DNA of 26,571 nucleotides from Flavobacteriales bacterium (GTDB lineage: Bacteria > Bacteroidota > Bacteroidia > Flavobacteriales_E > Vicingaceae): contig NVVI01000012.1 in the NCBI GenBank assembly GCA_002402165.1, positions 12,959-39,529 of the forward strand, written 5' to 3'. The notes beneath the pieces are model-generated. The model did not search any database, was not told the origin of the DNA, and saw nothing but the letters and a program-made list of their open reading frames with translations. A program made the position numbers and the translations under genes. Positions 8,484 to 16,132 of this stretch are shown one piece after another (position 1 is the first letter of the stretch; the number at the start of each line of letters is the position of its first letter).

Positions 8484-8816
8484 TTAAAAATTAAAGACAA
8501 CTATTAATTCATCATCTTTAACTCTCTTGTCATTTAAGTAATTATTAAACTTTTCATACTCTAGAGTTCTAACACTCCTTAATGAGCCTGCATCAAAAAA
8601 ATCGAAACTAAAATTATTCGGTAATATATTGAAACAAAAACATGATTTAACTTTGCATTCATTAATGATGACAACATCCCGAGGTAAGTTTCTCTTCTCA
8701 TTTAGTTTAATGTCATATATAATAGTTGATTTATTTAAACCGGTTTTCCTTAGAGAAATAAATTTTGAATTTGGAGTAATAGCAAACCTAAAGTAAATAT
8801 TACACCCATTAAGCAT
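8484..8816 (-). CDS. Unknown protein, probable 3' half of a frameshifted gene
   Basis: The 110-aa reading frame starts with ATG at 8816. It contains a Cys-rich segment (CKVKSCFCFNILPN) and the block STIIYDIKLNEKRNLP. I do not recognise it. It follows the 128-aa frame at 8842-9228 with a 25-nt gap and a one-base frame difference. The frame is open upstream of its ATG (IKLKIPKDKG) back to the A/T-rich junction. Removing a single A from that junction would join the two frames into one protein of about 245 aa. It may therefore be the C-terminal part of a broken gene, or a small coupled gene in its own right. Confidence 0.5.
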   Translation of the reverse strand: MLNGCNIYFRFAITPNSKFISLRKTGLNKSTIIYDIKLNEKRNLPRDVVIINECKVKSCFCFNILPNNFSFDFFDAGSLRSVRTLEYEKFNNYLNDKRVKDDELIVVFNF

Positions 8817-8841
8817 CCCTTTATCCTTTGGAATTTTTAAT

Positions 8842-9228
8842 TTAATTTAACTGTTTTCTAATTATATTGATATCAATAGGCAAGAGACAGAGGCTTTCCC
8901 TGTCTCGAAAATGATGAATCATTCCATCATCATTATCACCACCATCGAAGTTGGAAGTATCATCTACAGAATCATTAAAAATAAATTTACTATTTGAAGT
9001 GACTTTAAGTCTATTGTAAAAATCTTCAACTTTACATTTACTATCTAACCAAGGCATATAGAGAGATAAAGATAGCACGCCAATATTATTTATAGCACTA
9101 TTATTAACTATTTCACACCCAAATTCAACTAGAGAAGTTTCATTCGTAAATTCCCAAGTGCATATGTGAAATCTTTCAATTTCAATGCCGCTAGTGGTAT
9201 CTGATGGTAAATAAAAAGAATTATCCAT
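8842..9228 (-). CDS. Unknown protein, probable 5' half of a frameshifted gene
   Basis: The 128-aa reading frame begins with ATG at 9228 and has a strong promoter directly upstream. It has no signal peptide or membrane segment. Notable features are FHICTWEFTNETSLVEFGCEI and an Asp/Gly-rich stretch (FDGGDNDDGMIHH). The product is not recognised. It ends in RKQLN at a TTAAA repeat, where a single-base change appears to have separated it from the 110-aa frame that follows. It is located just inside the mnmE-3'-like repeat at 9292-9309, in the position of first gene of the segment, with the small pseudogene and fic downstream. Confidence 0.55.
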   Translation of the reverse strand: MDNSFYLPSDTTSGIEIERFHICTWEFTNETSLVEFGCEIVNNSAINNIGVLSLSLYMPWLDSKCKVEDFYNRLKVTSNSKFIFNDSVDDTSNFDGGDNDDGMIHHFRDRESLCLLPIDINIIRKQLN

Positions 9229-9241
9229 GTCTGGTTTGAAA

Positions 9242-9271
9242 CAAATATAACTTATAATATTAAAAGTACAA
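9242..9271 (-). promoter_or_regulatory. Strong Bacteroidota-type promoter
   Basis: On the minus strand there is TTG at 9271-9269, a 19-nt spacer and TATATTTG at 9249-9242, matching the TTG-N19-TAnnTTTG consensus. It drives the gene starting at 9228, with a leader of only a few nucleotides. Confidence 0.7.
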
Positions 9272-9291
9272 TCGGTATATACACGTAGTTT

Positions 9292-9309
9292 TTATTTCCC
9301 GATACAGAA
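9292..9309 (-). repeat. mnmE 3'-end copy (candidate att site)
   Basis: The minus strand reads TTCTGTATCGGGAAATAA, 16 of 18 bases matching the mnmE end, with both differences synonymous so that FCIGK-stop is kept. It lacks upstream mnmE coding sequence. The GTAGTT just beyond it (9285-9290) also occurs next to the mnmE copy (20461-20466, overlapping its first two bases), suggesting a shared element-derived flank. Confidence 0.78.
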
Positions 9310-9445
9310 AGTGAATTGATTACTCCTAACCATTTACAACAAAGATTTTCAATGATTTAAAGTTCCTCGAGTAACATTAAAGTAACACTTTCTTATGAAG
9401 GATTGGATAGTAAAAGAAGCTGTTGATAATTATTGATTAAATAAA

Positions 9446-10087
9446 TTAAGCTACTAGTTTATTTTCAAAAGCATAACGTATCATTTCTGCAGTATTTTTT
9501 ACTTCAAGTTTAGCTAAAATATTTCTCCTATGCGTTTCTACCGTTCTACCACTTATGTTTAGTAATTCGCCAGTCTGGTTATTAGTTAGTCCCTTAGAAA
9601 TATATGTTAGCACTTCTAATTCTCTTTCAGATAAAATTAATGCTTTTGATTCATTAGCATTCATTAAAGAGTTAATCATAGTAACAGAAACATCATTACT
9701 ATAATATTTTTTACCTGAAAAAACTAACTTAATTGCTGAGAGTAACTCATTTATTCCACTATCTTTTAGAACATACCCCATAGCTCCTGCATTTATCATA
9801 TCTTTTATATAAACCTCTTCAATATGCATTGTTAATGCAATTATTTTAATATCATTATATCTTTCAGTAATGGTTTTAGTGGTCTCAATTCCTGTCATTC
9901 CAGGCATGTTAATATCCATTAAAACTACATCTATAGAATTAGGGTGTGCATTAAGATACTCAATTACCTCTTTACCAGATTTTGCCTCCGCTACAATATC
10001 AATATCATCATGCCTTTTTAATAATAATTTAACACCTTCTCTTATAAGAAGATGATCATCTACTAGCAATAGTTTTATTTTTCCCAT
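9446..10087 (-). CDS. NarL/LuxR-family response regulator
   Basis: From the ATG at 10087 the protein has 213 aa; a longer reading from a TTG at 10147 adds 20 residues before the receiver domain and is less likely. The receiver domain has acidic residues D10-D11, phospho-acceptor D58 (LMDINMPG), T86 and K108, all present. The C-terminal LuxR-type helix-turn-helix is at about 152-210 (LSERELEVL, NISGRTVETHRRNI). It should bind DNA when phosphorylated. NarL-type regulators pair with HisKA_3 kinases, and one is encoded at 18269-19651 in the same region, so that kinase is the best candidate partner. A palindrome in its upstream region (10161-10175) could be an autoregulatory site. Confidence 0.93.
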   Translation of the reverse strand: MGKIKLLLVDDHLLIREGVKLLLKRHDDIDIVAEAKSGKEVIEYLNAHPNSIDVVLMDINMPGMTGIETTKTITERYNDIKIIALTMHIEEVYIKDMINAGAMGYVLKDSGINELLSAIKLVFSGKKYYSNDVSVTMINSLMNANESKALILSERELEVLTYISKGLTNNQTGELLNISGRTVETHRRNILAKLEVKNTAEMIRYAFENKLVA

Positions 10088-10414
10088 ATAACTATTATTT
10101 TCGCTGTCAATTTTAGTTTTTAATTGTTCACTATTTAAATCGCCCAATCACAATGCATACAATACTCCCCGTATTATCTTTATAAAGGTAGTAAATAAAA
10201 ATAAAAACCCATGCCTTACTATACTGATTTTCCAGCTACTTATTGAGTATTTAAACGTCCTAATAACTACTTAATAATGTAAATAATTTACTCTAAATAA
10301 ATTATGTATATATCGTTTTTTTAGGATAGATACTGATTTTAAATTTACAGATTTCTACTGTTTTTTTTCTCTGTTTTAGGATTTAATTTTATTACAACCC
10401 TAAAACAATATGTT
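10088..10414. promoter_or_regulatory. Divergent intergenic region with a palindrome
   Basis: This 327-bp region between the NarL-type regulator and the C25-like gene contains no convincing gene. It holds the palindrome AATAC-TCCCC-GTATT at 10161-10175, a weak -7 match TACCTTTA on the minus strand (10190-10183), and an inverted repeat GTTTTAGG/CCTAAAAC at 10373-10380 and 10399-10406, ending 8 nt before the plus-strand ATG. The last could influence translation of the downstream gene. I could not find a full consensus promoter for the plus-strand gene. Confidence 0.4.
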
Positions 10415-12406
10415 ATGAAAAACTTTTATAGATTATTATTTTCAATTATCTTACTCTTTGCTTTCGTTAGCCTTAAAGCTCAAGAAAACTCAACTAAGAT
10501 AACTGTTCAACTATCTGCAACTTCTACTAAAAATCCTGCAAAAATAGTTTTAAGTTGGATTAATGATGGATCTGCAAATGGGTTTAAAATTTATAGGAGA
10601 ATTATTGGCTCAGGTAATTCTTGGGGAAATGCAATTTCCAATCTTCAGTCTTCTTCTTCCCAATATGTTGACAATAATGTAACTATTGGCATCAATTATG
10701 AATATTATGTAAAAAAAAATGGAGGTAATAGTAATAATGGTTATGGATATATCAATTCATCCATTGAACTTCCAGTTAAACAAAATAGGGGAAAATTAAT
10801 TCTAGTAGTGGAAAACACTTATATCGGTGATAATGATTTTGATGATGCTGTTGATATAACTATTAAAGATATAGAAGCAGATGGATGGATAGTGAAGAGA
10901 ATTAATGTTAACAGGAACGATGCCGTTACTTTTGTAAAACAACAAATCATAAATATTTACAATTTAGATAATGTAAATACAAAAGGGCTTTATTTACTAG
11001 GACATGTTCCTGTACCTTATTCTGGATTACTGTACCCTGACGGGCATACTGACCACATAGGAGCCTGGCCTGCTGATGCTTATTACGGAGATATAGATGG
11101 CATTTGGACGGACAACAGCGTAAATGATATGTCAGCTGCTAGATCTCAAAACCACAACATAGTAGGTGATGGTAAATTTGATCAATCTATTTTACCCTCT
11201 AATGTTGATTTACAAGTTGGAAGAGTCGATATGGCGAACTTAACTACTTTTTTAGAAACGGAAAAAGAGTTATTAATCCATTATATGAATAAAGCACACT
11301 TCTATAAAATAAAGGTAATTACTGCAAATGAAAGGTCATTAATAGATAATAATTTTACAACTCAACCAGAAGGTTTTGCTTCAAGTGGGTACAGAAATTT
11401 TTCAGTAATGTTTAATAATCAGAACATAAACGATTCTATTGATTATTTCACAGGAACATCAATTAATTCAGGGTCAAGTTATATGTGGTCATATGGATGT
11501 GGTGGTGGATCATATCAGAGTTGCGGTGGAATAGGAACTACGACTGGATTTAGTACTGATTATTTGCAAACTATTTTTACGATGCTAATTGGTAGTTATT
11601 TTGGCGATTGGGATTCAGAGAATAATTTTTTAAGGGCATCACTAGCTCAGGGACAAACCTTAACTGCAGCATGGGCTGGTAGACCGCACTGGTATTTTCA
11701 TCATATGGCATTAGGAGCCAACATTGGTTTTAGTACAAAATTAACGCAAAATAACAATGGAGAGTATTTTTCAAGTACATATACAAATTACTATAAAAGA
11801 AAAATACATATAGCTTTAATGGGAGATCCTACTTTAAGAATGCACTATATTTCTCCTCCCAACAACTTAAGTGCTTTAAATATTAACAATCAAATCGCTT
11901 TAAATTGGGATCCTTCACAAGATACTATTCTAGGGTACAATATCTACAGAATTTTACCTGGAGAAAATAGTTATACCAAAATAAATAACTCATTAATTAC
12001 TTCAACAACATATACCGATAATTCAATCTCATTTAGTACAGGTATTACTTATATCGTAAAAGCGGTTGTGTTAAAGACAACTGCAAGCGGCACATATTTT
12101 AATCAAAGTTTAGGTACTTCCTCAACAACATCAATTGTTTTAGGGCTGCAAGATTTAATCAATTCAAATATTAGTATATATCCAAATCCAAGCGATAACC
12201 TCTTTAATATTAAATGGAATAATTTATTAGTAGGTAATGTAAGGATTGAAGTATATAATATTAAAGGGCAACTTATTTATAAGAAAATAACCAGCGATTC
12301 AAACCACCATTCTTTGCAAATGGAGCAATTCCCTAGTGGCATCTATTTTGTTAAATTAAATGATGATATTGGTAATTTCCATGTAAAAAAAATCATTAAG
12401 TACTAA
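10415..12406 (+). CDS. Por-secreted protein with C25-peptidase-like domain
   Basis: This 663-aa protein has a signal peptide (about residues 1-22, ending LKAQ), a fibronectin-III-like domain (28-120), a region resembling the caspase-fold gingipain family C25 (about 125-480), a second Fn3-like domain (483-575) and a type IX secretion sorting domain (about 585-663: SIYPNPSDN, VYNIKGQLIYK, PSGIYFVKL). C25-like signs are LILVVEN near the start of the fold, LLGHVPVPYSG (194-204), ADAYYGDIDG (220-229) and the terminal LMGDPTLRM (468-476). A glycine/cysteine cluster WSYGCGGGSYQSCGG (358-372) may hold the nucleophile, but the usual His-Glu/Cys arrangement is not obvious, so activity is uncertain. It should be exported to the cell surface or medium. 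It converges on the receiver gene with a 5-bp gap. Confidence 0.85.
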   Translation: MKNFYRLLFSIILLFAFVSLKAQENSTKITVQLSATSTKNPAKIVLSWINDGSANGFKIYRRIIGSGNSWGNAISNLQSSSSQYVDNNVTIGINYEYYVKKNGGNSNNGYGYINSSIELPVKQNRGKLILVVENTYIGDNDFDDAVDITIKDIEADGWIVKRINVNRNDAVTFVKQQIINIYNLDNVNTKGLYLLGHVPVPYSGLLYPDGHTDHIGAWPADAYYGDIDGIWTDNSVNDMSAARSQNHNIVGDGKFDQSILPSNVDLQVGRVDMANLTTFLETEKELLIHYMNKAHFYKIKVITANERSLIDNNFTTQPEGFASSGYRNFSVMFNNQNINDSIDYFTGTSINSGSSYMWSYGCGGGSYQSCGGIGTTTGFSTDYLQTIFTMLIGSYFGDWDSENNFLRASLAQGQTLTAAWAGRPHWYFHHMALGANIGFSTKLTQNNNGEYFSSTYTNYYKRKIHIALMGDPTLRMHYISPPNNLSALNINNQIALNWDPSQDTILGYNIYRILPGENSYTKINNSLITSTTYTDNSISFSTGITYIVKAVVLKTTASGTYFNQSLGTSSTTSIVLGLQDLINSNISIYPNPSDNLFNIKWNNLLVGNVRIEVYNIKGQLIYKKITSDSNHHSLQMEQFPSGIYFVKLNDDIGNFHVKKIIKY

Positions 12407-12411
12407 TGCAA

Positions 12412-12885
12412 TCATGAAATCAGCTTTTGTCGCAACATAAATTCTAATTGTTTATTTGCTTGTAAAAGACTTTTGGTCAATTCTTGATTTTCCTTACGCA
12501 AGTTGTAAACTTCGTAAGTTTGATTTATTGTCATTTTTAATGATTCATTATCCCAAGGCTTAGAAACATATTTATATATTTGACCTTTATTGACAGCACT
12601 AATTACTGCTTCTATGTCTGAATAGCCAGTAATTAATATTCTCATTGGTTCAGGATGTTGCTTTATAATAGATTCTAAAAATTCAACGCCAGTCATTTCT
12701 GGCATACGCTGATCTGTTAATATGATTTCAATATCATTTTTAATAAGAATTTTTTTACCTTCTTTAGCAGATTCAGCAATATACACGTTAAAAATTCTAC
12801 GAAATGATGCTTTAAAAGCATTCAAATTACCTACTTCATCATCTACATAAAGCACATTGATTTTATTTACTTTTTCTTGTCCCAT
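12412..12885 (-). CDS. Stand-alone receiver-domain response regulator
   Basis: The 157-aa protein is a receiver domain (D15-D16, phospho-acceptor D58 in LTDQRMP, T86, K109 in YVSKPW) followed by a coiled-coil tail (about 122-157) and no output domain. The DQRMP/KPW type is commonly found with HisKA-type kinases. More than half of its residues match the N-terminal receiver of the kinase at 18269-19651 by eye, including VDDE, AFKASFRR and YSDI, so the two are paralogues within the same locus. It is divergently transcribed from the ThiF-nitroreductase operon across 180 bp containing an operator-like inverted repeat. It probably takes phosphate from the 7TMR-DISM kinase or competes with the hybrid kinase receiver. 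Confidence 0.92.
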   Translation of the reverse strand: MGQEKVNKINVLYVDDEVGNLNAFKASFRRIFNVYIAESAKEGKKILIKNDIEIILTDQRMPEMTGVEFLESIIKQHPEPMRILITGYSDIEAVISAVNKGQIYKYVSKPWDNESLKMTINQTYEVYNLRKENQELTKSLLQANKQLEFMLRQKLIS

Positions 12886-12934
12886 AATTTATATACCTAA
12901 AACTTCTAAAATAGTTGCACTTAACTTTTACTAA

Positions 12935-12978
12935 GTATAAATACGGAGTGAAATTACTTTAAAACACGTATTTTATAC
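12935..12978. promoter_or_regulatory. Operator-like inverted repeat in divergent promoter
   Basis: GTATAAATACG at 12935-12945 is mirrored by CGTATTTTATAC at 12967-12978 (one-base bulge), with a 21-nt spacer. It lies between the divergent starts at 12885 and 13066. The left arm continues as AATACGGAGT, similar to the complement of the palindrome at 10161-10175 (AATACGGGGAGT). Confidence 0.45.
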
Positions 12979-13004
12979 TGTAAATGCATCTTTATATTCA
13001 TTTT

Positions 13005-13038
13005 TTGTTAAATCAAATAAATTATTAATCTATATTTA
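13005..13038 (+). promoter_or_regulatory. Candidate promoter of the ThiF-nitroreductase operon
   Basis: TTG at 13005-13007 and TATATTTA at 13031-13038 (one mismatch to TAnnTTTG) are separated by 23 nt, at the long end of the accepted range. The transcript would have a leader of about 20 nt. Confidence 0.35.
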
Positions 13039-13065
13039 ACTGTAATTCATTGAAACATGTAAGGT

Positions 13066-15381
13066 ATGCTTTCTAAGTCCATTAAAGATAATAATAGTTT
13101 TAAACCTATTTTTTTTGATATAAAAATAGAAAGTGAGTATAATAAACTTTCTTCCCTCCTAAAATCTAACCCTTCGATAGAAATATTAGATGAAATAAAA
13201 GGTCAATTAGAAGAATTACTTAAACTAAAAAACCCGAAAAAGAAGTTTACTACTGATGAACTGAAACAAGAAATAAAAAAACATTTAAACAATACCCCCA
13301 TTAAAAGTTATGGTGTTTGGGTTTATTATCCATGGTTAAACAAGCTCATACATCTATTAGCTGAAAATGAATTTATTGAAGTTCGGACTAATCGAAATCA
13401 ATATAAAATTACGCCCGATGAAAAAGAAATTTTAGCTACAAAAAAAATTGGAATTATTGGATTATCTGTCGGTAAAGCTATTGCCATCACTATGGCTATG
13501 GAACGAATTTGTGGAGAATTAATTTTGGCCGATTTTGACATTATTGAACTTTCCAACTTGAATAGAATCCAAACAGGAGTTCAGAATTTTGGGGTTAAAA
13601 AAACGATTGTAGTAGCCCGTGAAATTGCAGAAATAGACCCCTACTTAAAAGTAACCTGTTTACATGATGGCTTAACTGAACAAAACGTAAACGATTTTTT
13701 CACGAAAGATGGAAAACTAGATATTTGCATAGAAGTATGCGATGGCTTATACACTAAAATTTTTGCTCGACAAAAAGCAAAAGAATTGGGTATTCCTGTA
13801 GTTATGAATTCGAGTGATAGAGGCACGACAGACATTGAGCGTTTTGATTTAGATCCTAGCTTGCCAATATTACACGGATTAATTGACCATCTAGATTTAA
13901 GCTTGGTAAAAGAAGCAAAAACTAATGAAGAAAAAGTGCCTTATCTTTTGCCAATGCTCGGAGTTGAAACCTCTTCTGAAAGGTTAAAAGCATCTATGCT
14001 TGAAATAGAAGAAACCATCACTACATGGCCACAATTAGCATCAGGAGTTGTTTTTGGAGGTGGAATATGTACAGATGTTTGCCGTAGAATATTGCTCAAC
14101 CAATTTACCAATTCGGGCAGGTACTTTGTAGATACAGAACAGCATATTAATAATAATGTTACAGATTACATTTCTGCAAATCAATTAAAAGAAGAGCAAA
14201 TCAATTTAATACCTAAAACCAATCTTGAAGATTATGCTGATACATTAAAAGAAGCAAATGAAAAATTATTTAATAAAAATAATGATGCAAGCTGTGAGTT
14301 GACCAATACCGAAGTGGAAGAATTAGTGAAATACGCTATAATGGCTCCTTCTGGAGGAAATGTACAGCCCTGGAAATGGTTATTTAAAGATAAAATCTTA
14401 ATGTTGTTTAATGACATTAACAGATGTGAATCTATTTTAAACTATAAAAATACGGCATCATTAATTAGCCTCGGAGCTGCAACAGAAAACCTAATTCTTA
14501 AGGCTCATCAAATGGAATATGAGGTTGAAATCAATAAATTCCCATTAGGAATTGGTAATGACTTAATAACAACATTTAATTTTTTAAAAAACAAAACTAA
14601 AACTACTGAAGAGCATCTCCATGATAATCTAATAGATGTAGTTCCCAAAAGACTAACTAATAGAAATCTAAGTAAAAAAGTAGATTTAAAAGAAGAAGAT
14701 GAAAGTTATTTTCATGAAGTTGTAAATTCCATTAATGGTGCTGAATTAAAAATATTTAAAGATGTTAATCAAATAGAAAAATTAAAAGAGATTCTTGCTG
14801 AAGTAGACAAATTATTTATGACCAATAAAACTGGACACGCCCACTTCATTCATGAAATTAGATGGACTAAAAAAGAAGTAGAAGAAACTAGAGATGGTAT
14901 TGATATCAATACTATAGACTTAACTCCAGCAGAAAGAGCAGGTTTAATTGTTGCTAAAAACTGGAATGTAACCAAACACATTAAAAAATGGAAACTCGGT
15001 AATGAATTTGGGAAATTATCAAAAAAAGCAGTTGATTCTGCTGCTGCTTTAGGAATGATTACCATGCCAAAATTTGATGCTGATAATTTTTTTGAAGGTG
15101 GTAGAGCTGTTCAAAAATTATGGTTGGCCGCTACCGAAAAAGGGATTGCTTTTCAACCAATGTCTATTTCAACATTTTTATTTGCAAAAGTAGGAGACAA
15201 TAACTTTGATGATATTGAAGAAATTAAAGATGAAATGACAACTCAATATGACAAGTTAAAAGAGATTACAGGAATGGCAGAAAACCAAAAAGATGTCTTC
15301 TTTTTTAGGTTGGCTTCTGCTCCAGAACCTAAAATTAAAGCACTAAGAAGACACGTAGAAGATGTTTTAATGTATGAATAG
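13066..15381 (+). CDS. ThiF/E1-like - nitroreductase fusion (Rv1355c/MoeY-like)
   Basis: This 771-aa protein joins an N-terminal region of unknown role (1-125), a ThiF/MoeB/E1-like adenylation domain (about 126-350) and a nitroreductase-like flavin domain (about 412-760). In the E1 part the nucleotide loop reads IGIIGLSVGKA (128-138), an unusual GxSxG form. The conserved ELSNLNRIQ (R167), the lysines K178-K179 and Asp226 (CIEVCDG) are present. The nitroreductase part starts with VEELVKYAIMAPSGGNVQPWKW. The order matches the family called Rv1355c, whose mycobacterial member is named MoeY. The reaction is not known; domain logic suggests adenylation of a carboxyl group followed by flavin redox chemistry. 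The stop overlaps the ATG of the GNAT gene by 8 bp, so the two products are probably made together. Confidence 0.88.
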   Translation: MLSKSIKDNNSFKPIFFDIKIESEYNKLSSLLKSNPSIEILDEIKGQLEELLKLKNPKKKFTTDELKQEIKKHLNNTPIKSYGVWVYYPWLNKLIHLLAENEFIEVRTNRNQYKITPDEKEILATKKIGIIGLSVGKAIAITMAMERICGELILADFDIIELSNLNRIQTGVQNFGVKKTIVVAREIAEIDPYLKVTCLHDGLTEQNVNDFFTKDGKLDICIEVCDGLYTKIFARQKAKELGIPVVMNSSDRGTTDIERFDLDPSLPILHGLIDHLDLSLVKEAKTNEEKVPYLLPMLGVETSSERLKASMLEIEETITTWPQLASGVVFGGGICTDVCRRILLNQFTNSGRYFVDTEQHINNNVTDYISANQLKEEQINLIPKTNLEDYADTLKEANEKLFNKNNDASCELTNTEVEELVKYAIMAPSGGNVQPWKWLFKDKILMLFNDINRCESILNYKNTASLISLGAATENLILKAHQMEYEVEINKFPLGIGNDLITTFNFLKNKTKTTEEHLHDNLIDVVPKRLTNRNLSKKVDLKEEDESYFHEVVNSINGAELKIFKDVNQIEKLKEILAEVDKLFMTNKTGHAHFIHEIRWTKKEVEETRDGIDINTIDLTPAERAGLIVAKNWNVTKHIKKWKLGNEFGKLSKKAVDSAAALGMITMPKFDADNFFEGGRAVQKLWLAATEKGIAFQPMSISTFLFAKVGDNNFDDIEEIKDEMTTQYDKLKEITGMAENQKDVFFFRLASAPEPKIKALRRHVEDVLMYE

Positions 15382-16132
15382 CATTGAACATCAATATAAA
15401 ATTTTTGCATTTAGAGCCATTGACGAACCTGAATTATGCAAACAGTATATTGAAGGACACATTAAAGTGTTAACCGATTATGGTATTGCGAACATTACAT
15501 CCAACAACAACTCATGGGTAACCAATCCTAATATTTATTGCCTTGGTTTATGGTCTGAATCTAAAGAATTGTTAGGTGGAATTAGAATACAATTGGCCGA
15601 TGGCAAAAATTTATTACCCATTGAAGAAGCTATTGGTTATATGGAAAACGACATTTACAATATCGTTAAAACCTACGCTCTAAATGGAGGTATCGGAGAA
15701 TTGTCAGGATTATGGATTGACAATAGGTTAAGGGGGTTAGGAATTGGATGGTATATGGTAAGGGCTGCAATAGCATCTTCTAGTCAATTGAATTTTAAAA
15801 CAATGATTGGTATCTGTGGCGATGTAACTTTAACCATGTTTAACAATGTTGGGTTTGTAGTCGATAAAAGCATTGGAGATAATGGTCAATTTTATTATCC
15901 AAACGAAGATTTAATTGCTCATGTAGTTGGGATTTTAAATGCCATAACACTTGAAAGTGCAATTGAATATGATAAGGACATCATGGTGTCTTTAAGAAAA
16001 GATAGTCAACAACAACGAATAGAAAATGACACTGACACTGAAGTTTGTATCAATTATAATTTAATCTATCCAAAAGTAGTTAGTATTGATTTCTCTAATG
16101 AGGTCTCCAACATTAAATCAATTAACAAATGA
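15374..16132 (+). CDS. GNAT/LuxI-like acyltransferase
   Basis: The 252-aa protein has a GNAT acyl-CoA-binding motif RLRGLGIG (118-125) preceded by the strand GELSGLWID. An earlier strand, ELLGGIRIQLADG (65-77), resembles the vGGxRL segment of autoinducer and N-acyl amino acid synthases. CGDVTLTMFNNVGF (148-161) fits the acetyltransferase C-terminal half. It should acylate an amine, perhaps the product of the preceding ThiF-nitroreductase enzyme; substrate and acyl donor are not visible. It overlaps its neighbours at both ends (8 bp upstream, 4-bp ATGA downstream into the sensor kinase), tight coupling that ties the enzymes to the sensor. The C-terminal 80 residues have no recognised domain. 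Confidence 0.85.
   Translation: MNSIEHQYKIFAFRAIDEPELCKQYIEGHIKVLTDYGIANITSNNNSWVTNPNIYCLGLWSESKELLGGIRIQLADGKNLLPIEEAIGYMENDIYNIVKTYALNGGIGELSGLWIDNRLRGLGIGWYMVRAAIASSSQLNFKTMIGICGDVTLTMFNNVGFVVDKSIGDNGQFYYPNEDLIAHVVGILNAITLESAIEYDKDIMVSLRKDSQQQRIENDTDTEVCINYNLIYPKVVSIDFSNEVSNIKSINK

Noticed and set aside
10088..10147. 20-residue extension of the NarL-type regulator
   Set aside because: It starts with TTG and lies before the usual receiver start; the ATG at 10087 fits the family.
13066..16132. Azole-peptide (TOMM) gene cluster
   Set aside because: E1-like and nitroreductase domains are present, but no YcaO cyclodehydratase or precursor peptide was found.
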